This document shows, one piece after another, positions 1 to 5,106 of a DNA stretch of 5,752 nt (position 1 is its first letter; every line of letters starts with the position of its first letter). The DNA comes from Betaproteobacteria bacterium (GTDB lineage: Bacteria; Pseudomonadota; Gammaproteobacteria; Burkholderiales; SG8-41). The notes below the pieces were generated by a model that did not search any database, was not told where the DNA came from, and saw only the letters and a program-made list of their open reading frames with translations. Both the position numbers and the translations under genes were made by a program. The stretch is from positions 1 to 5,752 of the forward strand of contig JAHFRO010000153.1 in assembly GCA_023266245.1 (NCBI GenBank). The letters run 5' to 3'.

Positions 1-2
1 CC

Positions 3-1040
3 AACGGCGGCGGCCCGGGGCTGGTGGAAAACCTGACCCAATCGGCGATTAAAAACGGCATCGAGATCCGGTACGAGACGCGCGCAGTCGAGCTGATATA
101 CGACGGCGAGAAAGTCACGGGCGTCAAAGCCAAGCAGCGCGGCAAGCCGATCGAGCTGCGCGCGCAATCGGTGGTGCTCGCGTGCGGCGGCTTCGAGGCC
201 AATCCCGAGTGGCGCACGCGCTATCTCGGCCCGGGCTGGGAGCTCGCCAAGGTGCGCGGCACGCGCTTCAACGTCGGCGATGGCCTGCGCATGGCGCTCG
301 ACATCGGCGCCGCGCCCTACGGCAACTGGTCGGGGTGTCACGCGACCGGCTGGGACCGTTACGCGCCGGAATTCGGCGACCTCGCGGTGGGCGACCAGTT
401 CGAGAAGCACAGCTATATCTTCGGCCTCTTGATCAACGCCGACGGCAAGCGCTTCGTCGACGAAGGCGCCGATTTCCACTCGTTCACCTACGCCAAATAC
501 GGGGCGGAAGTACTCAAGCAGCCGGGGCAGTTCGCGTGGCAGGTGTTCGACCACAAGGTGAAGCACATCCTGCGCCCGGAGTACCGCGTCAAGCAGGTCA
601 CCAAAGTTGCTGCCGACACGCTCGAAGAGCTGGCGCTGATACTCGAGGGCGTGGATCCGGAGGGTTTTCTCAAGACCGTGCGCGAGTTCAACGCCGCGGT
701 GCGCACCGACATTGCGTTCAACCATGTGGTCAAGGACGGACGCGGCACGCAAGGCATCGAGCCGCCGAAAACCAACTGGGCCAATCCGCTCGACACCCCG
801 CCGTTTGAGGCCTATGCGACGACCTGCGGCATCACCTTCACGTTCGGCGGGCTGCGCATCGACCACGACGGCGGCCAGGTGCTCGATCTCAACCTGGTGC
901 CAATCCCGGGGCTTTACGCGTGCGGTGAAATGGTGGGGGGATTGTTCTACTTCAACTATGCGAGCGGCACCGGATTAGTATCAGGCGCGGTATTCGGCCG
1001 CATCGCGGGTCGCGGCGCCGCAAAAGCAGCAAAAAATTAG
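3..1040 (+). CDS. tcuA: FAD-dependent tricarballylate dehydrogenase / fumarate reductase-type flavoprotein, 5' end outside window
   Basis: This is a partial gene: 345 codons are visible and the frame is open to the left edge. The GTG at 24 is therefore an internal valine codon, and the real protein begins upstream with NGGGPGLVENL already inside the protein. The family (FAD_binding_2; TcuA, fumarate reductase/succinate dehydrogenase flavoproteins) oxidises or reduces carboxylates such as tricarballylate using bound FAD, probably in the cytoplasm. Visible hallmarks are VVLACGGFEANPEWR (about 171-215), the substrate-domain stretch around 400-480 (GLLINADGKRFVDEG), and the C-terminal FAD-binding end GLYACGEMVGGLFYFNYASG followed by GAVFGRIAG (about 910-1010). 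Relatives run to roughly 460-480 residues, so about 125 residues, including the N-terminal GxGxxG dinucleotide-binding loop, lie outside. GC is very high, matching the gene at the right edge. The symbol is tentative: the substrate cannot be read from sequence, and related 3-ketosteroid dehydrogenase-like flavoproteins are possible. Confidence 0.85.
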   Translation, partial: NGGGPGLVENLTQSAIKNGIEIRYETRAVELIYDGEKVTGVKAKQRGKPIELRAQSVVLACGGFEANPEWRTRYLGPGWELAKVRGTRFNVGDGLRMALDIGAAPYGNWSGCHATGWDRYAPEFGDLAVGDQFEKHSYIFGLLINADGKRFVDEGADFHSFTYAKYGAEVLKQPGQFAWQVFDHKVKHILRPEYRVKQVTKVAADTLEELALILEGVDPEGFLKTVREFNAAVRTDIAFNHVVKDGRGTQGIEPPKTNWANPLDTPPFEAYATTCGITFTFGGLRIDHDGGQVLDLNLVPIPGLYACGEMVGGLFYFNYASGTGLVSGAVFGRIAGRGAAKAAKN

Positions 1041-1049
1041 CCACCAAAA

Positions 1050-1067
1050 CGCCAAGAGCGCCAAGAA
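1050..1067 (+). repeat. Two tandem copies of a 9-bp unit (CGCCAAGAR)
   Basis: The bases at 1050-1058 and 1059-1067 are the same 9-mer except for the last base (CGCCAAGAG, then CGCCAAGAA). The pair lies just after the stop codon of the flavoprotein gene. It has no hairpin potential and is not a terminator. It may be a short remnant of an intergenic repeat family. Confidence 0.35.
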
Positions 1068-1076
1068 ACCGTGCGC

Positions 1077-1184
1077 CTAGTGCCGTTCCAACTTGTTTCT
1101 CCAAATTGCGGCGATTCGGCTGGCGCGGATAGTCGGCACCTGGAGAAACGGTTGGATTGGCATAAATAGTTGGAACGGCACTAG
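1077..1184. mobile_element. MITE-like palindromic element with 17-bp perfect terminal inverted repeats
   Basis: The 17 bases at 1077-1093 (CTAGTGCCGTTCCAACT) are the exact reverse complement of 1168-1184. A second, nested inverted pair, GTTTCTCCA at 1095-1103 and TGGAGAAAC at 1141-1149, adds an inner stem. The unit is 108 bp long and has no convincing coding capacity. The outermost four bases are CTAG at both ends. Because CTAG is self-complementary, it could be a 4-bp target duplication around a 100-bp element (1081-1180), as IS5-type elements make, or part of the terminal repeat. A TA duplication of the IS630/Tc1 type also fits. If transcribed from the upstream gene, it would fold into a strong hairpin and could end or protect that mRNA. 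No transposase is visible, so the family is unknown. Confidence 0.6.
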
Positions 1185-1202
1185 TCCCGAGCCCCGCTCT
1201 TC

Positions 1203-1258
1203 CCTTCTGCCTGCTGCCTTCTGCCTTCTGCCTCCCCCTTCACCGTTCACCTATCACT
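1203..1258. repeat. Degenerate heptanucleotide (7-bp) tandem array, left copy
   Basis: The sequence reads as eight consecutive 7-base units: CCTTCTG, CCTGCTG, CCTTCTG, CCTTCTG, CCTCCCC, CTTCACC, GTTCACC, TATCACT. The first four differ at one or two positions; the last three share a TCAC core. It is noncoding and lies between the MITE-like element and the hicA promoter region. A second 7-bp-periodic tract lies at 5015-5105, so the two arrays bracket the low-GC middle of the window. Their role is unknown; slippage-prone intergenic heptad repeats are the plain explanation. Confidence 0.55.
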
Positions 1259-1284
1259 CCATTCGGCCGTGCCCGAAAAGACGG

Positions 1285-1313
1285 TTGCACACTAGTATCA
1301 GATACGATACTAT
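1285..1313 (+). promoter_or_regulatory. Candidate hicAB promoter with overlapping palindromic operator
   Basis: TTGCAC at 1285-1290 and TACTAT at 1308-1313 are separated by exactly 17 bp, which fits a sigma-70 layout although the hexamers are weak (3/6 and 4/6 matches). The -10 region falls in an inverted repeat: TAGTATC at 1293-1299 and GATACTA at 1306-1312, with a smaller GTATC-A-GATAC palindrome nested at 1295-1305. HicB antitoxins with a C-terminal DNA-binding domain repress their own operon at such repeats, so this is the natural operator candidate. The predicted transcript start is at about the hicA ATG, and no Shine-Dalgarno sequence is seen, so the mRNA may be leaderless. Confidence 0.4.
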
Positions 1314-1318
1314 CGTGA

Positions 1319-1570
1319 ATGCCCTCACGCGGCAAACTGCTCGCACGCATGCGCGCCAATCCTCGCGATTGGCGCATAGAGGATCTGGAAACACTAGCGC
1401 GGCACTATGGAATTTCGGTGCGCAAGCCGGGAGGAAGTCACGTGATCTTCTTCCACCCCGCCAGTTCCGAAATGTTATCGGTGCCGGCGCGGCGTCCGAT
1501 CAAGCCCGTGTATGTGCGGCGTTTCGTGGCGTTAATTGAACAGCTCATGCCCCATGAAGACGAAAGCTAA
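1319..1570 (+). CDS. hicA: HicA family toxin (mRNA interferase)
   Basis: This 83-residue protein belongs to the HicA/YcfA-like family: small double-stranded-RNA-binding-fold ribonucleases that cut mRNA when not bound by HicB. The active-site histidine is H41 in GGSHVIFFHP, the form of the family's GSHxxxxHP motif. The rest matches the longer HicA subtype: an N-terminal helix (KLLARMRANPRDWRIEDLETLARHYG), the strand with the histidine, then PARRPIKPVYVRRFVALIEQ as the last helix. The ATG start at 1319 gives the full N-terminal helix. No Shine-Dalgarno sequence precedes it. It overlaps the hicB ATG by 17 nt, the usual toxin-first order, implying coupled translation. No residue loss is evident, so the toxin is probably intact. 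Confidence 0.88.
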   Translation: MPSRGKLLARMRANPRDWRIEDLETLARHYGISVRKPGGSHVIFFHPASSEMLSVPARRPIKPVYVRRFVALIEQLMPHEDES

Positions 1571-1982
1571 ACACCGGCCGGCGGCCAAGGCACCGACGAC
1601 GCGGGTCGTTGCGCGGGAACGCGTCGCGCCCTACCACGTTGGCGGGGACGATTATCCGTTTATCGTGCGCCCGCTGACGGCAGAGGAAGGCGGGGGCTAT
1701 TTGATCGAGTTCCCCGATCTGCCGGGCTGCATTTCCGACGGCGAAACCGTTGAAGAAGCGATCGCCAACGGAATGGACGCCAAGCGCGCGTGGCTCACCG
1801 TGGCCAAGCAAGAGGGCCGCCCGCTCCCGGAGCCCGGCGAGCAGCTCAGCGGAAAATGGGTGCAGCGAGTACCCAAATCGCTGCATGCCCGGCTCGTTGA
1901 GCGCGCGGCGCGGGAAGGTGTCAGTTTGAATATGCTTGTCGTATCGCTGATCGCCCAAGGACTCGGCAAACCGTCAAAGTAG
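1554..1982 (+). CDS. hicB: HicB family antitoxin
   Basis: This 142-residue protein neutralises HicA by direct binding and probably represses the operon. Residues about 34-85 form the HicB partial RNase H-like domain, with the signature YLIEFPDLPGCISDGETVEEA and then NGMDAKRAW. Residues about 100-136 (KWVQRVPKSLHARLVERAA, then SLNMLVVSLIAQGL) look like a ribbon-helix-helix DNA-binding segment. A basic, alanine-rich tail of about 25 residues precedes the domain. A TTG at 1536 in the same frame would add six residues (MNSSCP), but the ATG at 1554 is preferred because it starts directly at the basic tail and gives the typical short overlap with hicA. It has no independent ribosome binding site, so it is probably translated by coupling. 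Its stop (1980-1982) is followed by about 120 nt before radC. Confidence 0.87.
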   Translation: MKTKAKHRPAAKAPTTRVVARERVAPYHVGGDDYPFIVRPLTAEEGGGYLIEFPDLPGCISDGETVEEAIANGMDAKRAWLTVAKQEGRPLPEPGEQLSGKWVQRVPKSLHARLVERAAREGVSLNMLVVSLIAQGLGKPSK

Positions 1983-2057
1983 TGCGACTAAGAACTGGTC
2001 GCGGCGGCGAAGGAAGCACTGGCGCATTAGGCTTTCCTGGCGTACTGTGCCCCTCGC

Positions 2058-2078
2058 AAACTTGGGTAAGTTCACTCC
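2058..2078 (+). repeat. Inverted repeat, left copy, upstream of radC
   Basis: The 21 bases here (AAACTTGGGTAAGTTCACTCC) recur in reverse orientation at 4755-4775 with one mismatch. A looser match continues outward, with TGTGCC near 2046 here against TGTCC read inward from 4783. It lies 26 nt before the radC start. The inward-facing pair looks like the two ends of an insertion-type element of about 2.74 kb; the alternative is two solo ends of the same IS family. No transposase lies between them and no target duplication is obvious. Confidence 0.6.
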
Positions 2079-2104
2079 GACCTCGTCTCAATACAGAAAA
2101 CCGC

Positions 2105-2854
2105 ATGTCAGCGCAAACTAAACCGAAATCAAAAGGGATTGTTTCTTGGCCGGTGGATGAACGACCACGGGAGCGGTTGCTGTCGCGAGGAGCGCATGCT
2201 GTGACGGAGGCGGAGCTTCTCGCTATTCTTCTCCGCGTTGGTGTTCGCGGTAAGAGCGCCATCGAGCTTGGTCGGGAGTTGTTGAAGCGATTCGGGTCGT
2301 TGCAGAGGATGATGAATGCGCCTCTAAGTGATTGGAAGGGAATCAAAGGGCTGGGTACGGCAAAGGTGGCACAGGTGCAGGCGGCCTTGGAATTGGGGCG
2401 GCGAGTGGCACTACCATCGAATGCAGAGAAAAGATATATCAAAGGCACGAAGCAAGCGGCAGAGTATTTTACGGCGCGGTTGCGAGGGTTACCGGCAGAG
2501 CATTTTCGAGTGGCGTACTTGAACCGTCAGTGTCGACTGCTGGAGGATTCGCTGATTGCCGAGGGGACAGTGGACAACGTGCGACCGCACATCCGCACGA
2601 TTGTGGCGAAGGCGCTGCAAACAAATGCCTCGGCGCTAATCGCCGCGCACAATCATCCCTCGGGCGTGGCCGAGCCAAGCGAATCAGACAAAATTCTGAC
2701 ACGCGACCTGCTTGCCGCATGTCAGCCAATCGGCATCAAGGTTGTGGAGCATTTGATCGTGAGCGAGAACGGCTGTTTCAGCTTTGCAGACGCGGGACTG
2801 TTGGACGAGATCAGTCTTGAAGTGCTCGCCCCGTCGTCAGCGAGAGGATCGTGA
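2105..2854 (+). CDS. radC: RadC family protein (JAB/MPN-type metalloprotease-fold domain)
   Basis: This 249-residue protein starts with the family's WPVDERPRERLL and AELLAILLRVGVRGKSA segments (residues 15-52). A helix-hairpin-helix, IKGLGTAKVAQVQAALELGRR (80-100), follows, then the JAB domain with AAHNHPSGVAEPSESD (181-195). H182, H184 and D195 are the expected zinc ligands. RadC is widely annotated as a DNA repair protein, but its biochemical role is unsettled; the gene is common in mobile and defence regions. The ATG at 2105 is chosen because homology begins at residue 15. The frame runs open back to 1982, but that extension would read through the inverted repeat and lacks family character. 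No good ribosome binding site is seen. The usual PREVV segment is replaced by RPHIRTIVAKAL (160-171), a divergent version. It is 4 nt from the next gene and so likely shares its mRNA. Confidence 0.9.
   Translation: MSAQTKPKSKGIVSWPVDERPRERLLSRGAHAVTEAELLAILLRVGVRGKSAIELGRELLKRFGSLQRMMNAPLSDWKGIKGLGTAKVAQVQAALELGRRVALPSNAEKRYIKGTKQAAEYFTARLRGLPAEHFRVAYLNRQCRLLEDSLIAEGTVDNVRPHIRTIVAKALQTNASALIAAHNHPSGVAEPSESDKILTRDLLAACQPIGIKVVEHLIVSENGCFSFADAGLLDEISLEVLAPSSARGS
2842..2848 (+). promoter_or_regulatory. Ribosome binding site fixing the start of the hybrid gene
   Basis: GAGAGGA ends 10 nt before the ATG at 2859. This decides between that ATG and an in-frame upstream ATG at 2784, which lies deep inside radC and would add 25 residues with no resemblance to methyltransferases. 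Confidence 0.55.
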
Positions 2855-2858
2855 AATT

Positions 2859-3161
2859 ATGACACCCGAACAAGCACAACAAGTGATTCACATTCTTCAG
2901 AGCGGCGAGGAGCTTTCGCCAGAATGGGCGCGCATCTTATTCCCGCCGGAGAAACGCGAATACGAACTGGTGTATCACGGCAAGGAGCGCGAGGAGGACA
3001 TTCTCGCCAACACGCTGGCTGTACCGCTGCAGGCAGTGCGCACATTCGGCAAGAACGGCGGCGACAACTGGCAAAACATGCTCATCTTCGGCGACAACCT
3101 CCAGGTGATGAAGTCGCTGCTGGAATTGAAAAAGGCCGGCAAGCTCTGCAATGCCGACGGT
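2859..3161 (+). pseudogene. Truncated site-specific DNA methyltransferase (Mod-like), N-terminal fragment
   Basis: The 101 residues include the family's N-terminal helical region, then NMLIFGDNLQVMKSLLELKK (residues 73-92) and KLCNADG (95-101). In complete relatives this leads directly into the DPPF/DPPY catalytic motif IV and the S-adenosylmethionine-binding region. None of that follows here. The fragment has its own ribosome binding site and start, so it marks where a complete mod gene once began after radC. Without the catalytic motifs it cannot be an active methyltransferase. Confidence 0.72.
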
Positions 3162-4685
3162 AACCTCCCCGAACAAGATCGCACTGCACTTGGATCGCTA
3201 GGATCAACACTTGCCGAGTTTAGCGTAATCCTTAAGGGCATAGCCGAGCCAACGGAGGGCCATAAAGCTCTAGGTGAGCGAATCAAGACAACTTTCCCTA
3301 ATGGTTTAAATCCAGCATTAACAAAGCAGATTTCCGGGTGGCTTCCAAAGTTCTTGTACTTCAGCGAGTACTTTACTCTTCCCGGGATAGTCTCCATCAA
3401 CGACTTTCTCCAACGCAAGCAAAACAATCAACTCCAAGATAAATTGCGGGTATTCGAAGCGCTGCTGGAGCTCGCTGGCACGACACCCGAACAGGTTAAT
3501 CAGTACGGGAAATTCGAAGACTTGAATGCAGCACTACGCGCGATCTCAAATCAGATCAGCGACGAGATCTTCAACTATTGGACACAGAACAAACATCTGG
3601 ATGCGACGCTGAGATTTGATGCAGGCCGCCCAGAAGACCCTCCACCATACAACTCAGGCTTCGTTTTTCGTACAAGGATTGATAATCGGCGGCATCGAGT
3701 AGATACCAGTTTCAGCGAAAGAAGCAGCGGGTTCGTCTGGTTTTTTTCATTCCTCGTTTGGTTCTCGCAACTTCAGAAGCGATATGGCAAGAAACTGCTC
3801 GTTCTTTTGGATGAACCAGGACTAACTTTACACGCGCGAGCGCAGGGAGACCTACTGCGCTATATCAATGAACGACTCCGCCCAAAGTATCAGGTGATCT
3901 ACACGACGCACTCCCCGTTCATGGTGGACCCCGATAACTTGCTCTCAGCCAGAACCGTCGAAGACGTGGTTACAAGGGACGACGTGCCTTTGGGCACGAA
4001 GATTGGCGACCGAGTGTTCAGCACTGATCCAGACACGATCTCACCATTACAGCGGGCGCTTGATTATCAAATTACGCAAACCCTATTTGTAGGCCGCCAT
4101 ACCTTGCTTGTCGAAGGACCCTCTGATCTTTCGTACATCAAGTGGTTTTCAAACCAACTCAAACTGAAAAATCGAACTACACTTGACTATAAATGGACGA
4201 TTTGCATCGTTGGCGGCGTTGATCGCATCGCTGGCTTCGCCTCACTATTTAAGGGCAACGGACTGAACATAGCCGCCGTTGTTGACTTCCATGACGGCCT
4301 GAGGAATCGCATTGCGAACGCTAAGCAAGCAATCGGGCACGACAGGGTACTCACAGCCGACAAGTACGCTGCACAGAAAGAAGCGGACATTGAGGATGTT
4401 CTAGGGAGAGATTTCTATGTGGCTCTGGTTAATTCTGCTTATAACCTGACTGGCTCTGATCGTCTGCCCAAGACTCGTCCCAGCAGCGCAGCATCAAGAG
4501 TAGTAAAAGAAGTGGAGGCGCACTTCTCAAATTTGCCACCTCGATATGAAGCCTTCGAACACTTCAAACCTGCCTCGTGGTTGTTTCTAACGAATGATGA
4601 GGGTACGAAGTTACCAGGATTTAACGCAGCGTTGGACAAAATGGAAGCCCTCATAAAAGATTTGAACCCGCTCCTCTTGCCATAG
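2859..4685 (+). CDS. Hybrid ORF: N-terminus of a Mod-type DNA methyltransferase joined in frame to the C-terminal part of an OLD-family ATPase/TOPRIM nuclease
   Basis: This 608-residue ORF is open throughout but combines two protein families that are not normally one polypeptide. Residues 1-101 match the start of Type III/Mod-like site-specific methyltransferases. From about residue 102 (NLPEQDRTAL) it reads as an OLD-type ATPase with TOPRIM domain that has lost its beginning. Base composition changes near the same point, from about 57% GC to about 50% and lower on sampled rows. A methyltransferase next to an OLD-like nuclease fits a restriction/defence cluster, and radC 4 nt upstream fits the same setting. 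The simplest history is one deletion that removed most of the methyltransferase, anything between, and the ATPase N-terminus. The product probably neither methylates DNA nor hydrolyses ATP normally, so this may be a pseudogene that stays open by chance. A real novel fusion or an assembly join cannot be excluded. Confidence 0.7.
   Translation: MTPEQAQQVIHILQSGEELSPEWARILFPPEKREYELVYHGKEREEDILANTLAVPLQAVRTFGKNGGDNWQNMLIFGDNLQVMKSLLELKKAGKLCNADGNLPEQDRTALGSLGSTLAEFSVILKGIAEPTEGHKALGERIKTTFPNGLNPALTKQISGWLPKFLYFSEYFTLPGIVSINDFLQRKQNNQLQDKLRVFEALLELAGTTPEQVNQYGKFEDLNAALRAISNQISDEIFNYWTQNKHLDATLRFDAGRPEDPPPYNSGFVFRTRIDNRRHRVDTSFSERSSGFVWFFSFLVWFSQLQKRYGKKLLVLLDEPGLTLHARAQGDLLRYINERLRPKYQVIYTTHSPFMVDPDNLLSARTVEDVVTRDDVPLGTKIGDRVFSTDPDTISPLQRALDYQITQTLFVGRHTLLVEGPSDLSYIKWFSNQLKLKNRTTLDYKWTICIVGGVDRIAGFASLFKGNGLNIAAVVDFHDGLRNRIANAKQAIGHDRVLTADKYAAQKEADIEDVLGRDFYVALVNSAYNLTGSDRLPKTRPSSAASRVVKEVEAHFSNLPPRYEAFEHFKPASWLFLTNDEGTKLPGFNAALDKMEALIKDLNPLLLP
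3162..4685 (+). pseudogene. OLD-family ATPase/TOPRIM nuclease, N-terminally truncated
   Basis: In hybrid numbering, visible parts in order are: the helical middle domain with LPKFLYFSEYFTLPG; the ABC signature-like FSERSSGFVWFF (285-296); Walker B VLLDEPGLTLHARAQ with D318 and E319; the switch histidine H351 in TTHSPFM; then a TOPRIM domain with E419 and D423 in VEGPSD, VVDFHDG (D476, D479) and ADIEDV (509-514). Family members are overcoming-lysogenisation-defect type nucleases, some working in antiviral systems such as Gabija. The Walker A P-loop (a GxxxxGKT/S pattern) expected near the N-terminus is absent, as are roughly 150-200 residues around it. The second TOPRIM motif is DFHD rather than a clean DxD. 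The stop is TAG at 4683-4685. Confidence 0.75.
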
Positions 4686-4754
4686 CTAGTCCAGTTGATA
4701 AATTAATTCCGGCGCTCTAGAGAAATTGGCTGCCCCATAGACAAAAAAGGGGGC

Positions 4755-4775
4755 GGAGCGAACTTACCCAAGTTT
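4755..4775 (-). repeat. Inverted repeat, right copy, downstream of the hybrid gene
   Basis: GGAGCGAACTTACCCAAGTTT is the reverse complement of 2058-2078 with one mismatch in 21. Read inward on the minus strand it begins TGTCCGTTAAACTTGGG at 4783, a form resembling insertion-sequence ends. It lies 69 nt after the hybrid stop and 29 nt before the broken Bug gene, so it marks the right limit of the radC-hybrid segment. Confidence 0.6.
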
Positions 4776-4804
4776 AACGGACACTTCAAAGGGGGATACT
4801 GGCC

Positions 4805-4996
4805 TTGAGAGGAGTGTGCCGTGAAACGCAAGCCACACTGTTCGCACTTTGCTTCGCATTTGGCGGCAGCGTAGTTCATGCTCAGGCGTATCCCGACAGG
4901 CCAATTCGACTCATCCTGCCGTTCACACCAGGCGGCAACGCCGACATCGTCGGCCGCATCGCCGGGGCCAGCGCCGCGACGGCGGCGAAGCAATGA
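4805..4996 (+). pseudogene. Broken Bug/TctC-type tripartite tricarboxylate transporter substrate-binding protein, N-terminal remnant
   Basis: Bug/TctC proteins are periplasmic solute receptors of about 320 residues that bind carboxylates. Here only 63 codons remain. A hydrophobic signal peptide (TLFALCFAFGGSVVHAQA) is followed by the mature N-terminus AYPDRPIRLILPFTPGGNADIVGRIAG, matching the family's YPxRPIRLIxPFxPGG opening, and then ASAATAAKQ and a stop. The start is uncertain: TTG at 4805 has AAAGGGGGA 9 nt upstream, but GTG at 4820 after GAGAGGAG begins MKRKPH in another frame. A small indel in the signal peptide is therefore possible. The remaining ~260 residues are gone. In intact relatives this gene would sit beside tcuA- and mmgE/prpD-like genes, as the flanks do here. 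Confidence 0.75.
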
Positions 4997-5014
4997 GCTT
5001 CGCCAAGCGTTAAA

Positions 5015-5105
5015 TTTTGAATTTTGAGTGTTGAATCTTGAGATTCTTCGATTTCGGATGATTGACACTCAACACGAAACATTCATCACTCAACATTGCT
5101 TTTGA
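5015..5105. repeat. Heptad-periodic AT-rich tract with inverted symmetry, right copy
   Basis: The tract can be read as 13 units of 7 bases. The left units are TTTTGAA, TTTTGAG, TGTTGAA, TCTTGAG. The right units, after a centre near 5043-5063, include GACACTC, AACACGA, AACATTC, ATCACTC, AACATTG, which resemble the left set on the other strand. The 16 bases at 5024-5039 pair with 5078-5093 at 14 of 16 positions, so the tract could form a large stem-loop. CACTCAACA occurs twice, at 5066-5074 and 5087-5095, exactly 21 bp (three units) apart. It ends directly against the next gene's ATG, and no ribosome binding site is seen there. Confidence 0.55.
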
Positions 5106-5106
5106 C

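Noticed and set aside
1093..1539. 148-codon ORF overlapping the MITE-like element and hicA
   Set aside because: It starts inside the inverted repeat, reads through the heptad array and then shadows hicA in another frame; the protein has no recognisable family and hicA is clearly the real gene.
2010..2040. Imperfect hairpin (GGAAGC ... GCTTTCC) after hicB as a terminator
   Set aside because: The short stem needs a bulge and has no T-run; support is too weak.
1982..2104. Upstream extension of radC to the GTG at 1982
   Set aside because: It would place the inverted repeat in coding sequence and add 41 residues with no family similarity; RadC homology starts about 14 residues after the ATG at 2105.
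2784..2858. ATG at 2784 as start of the hybrid gene
   Set aside because: The ATG lies inside the conserved 3' part of radC and has no ribosome binding site; the ATG at 2859 has GAGAGGA 10 nt upstream and begins the methyltransferase-like sequence.
4695..4723. Promoter-like TTGATA and TAGAGA 17 bp apart upstream of the Bug remnant
   Set aside because: The -35 box is good but the -10 box matches at only 3 of 6 positions and lacks the final T; too weak to annotate in an AT-rich stretch.
4732..4754. GCCCC...GGGGC hairpin after the hybrid gene as a terminator
   Set aside because: The stem is only 5 bp with a 13-nt loop and no T-run follows on the + strand, so it does not meet an intrinsic terminator pattern.
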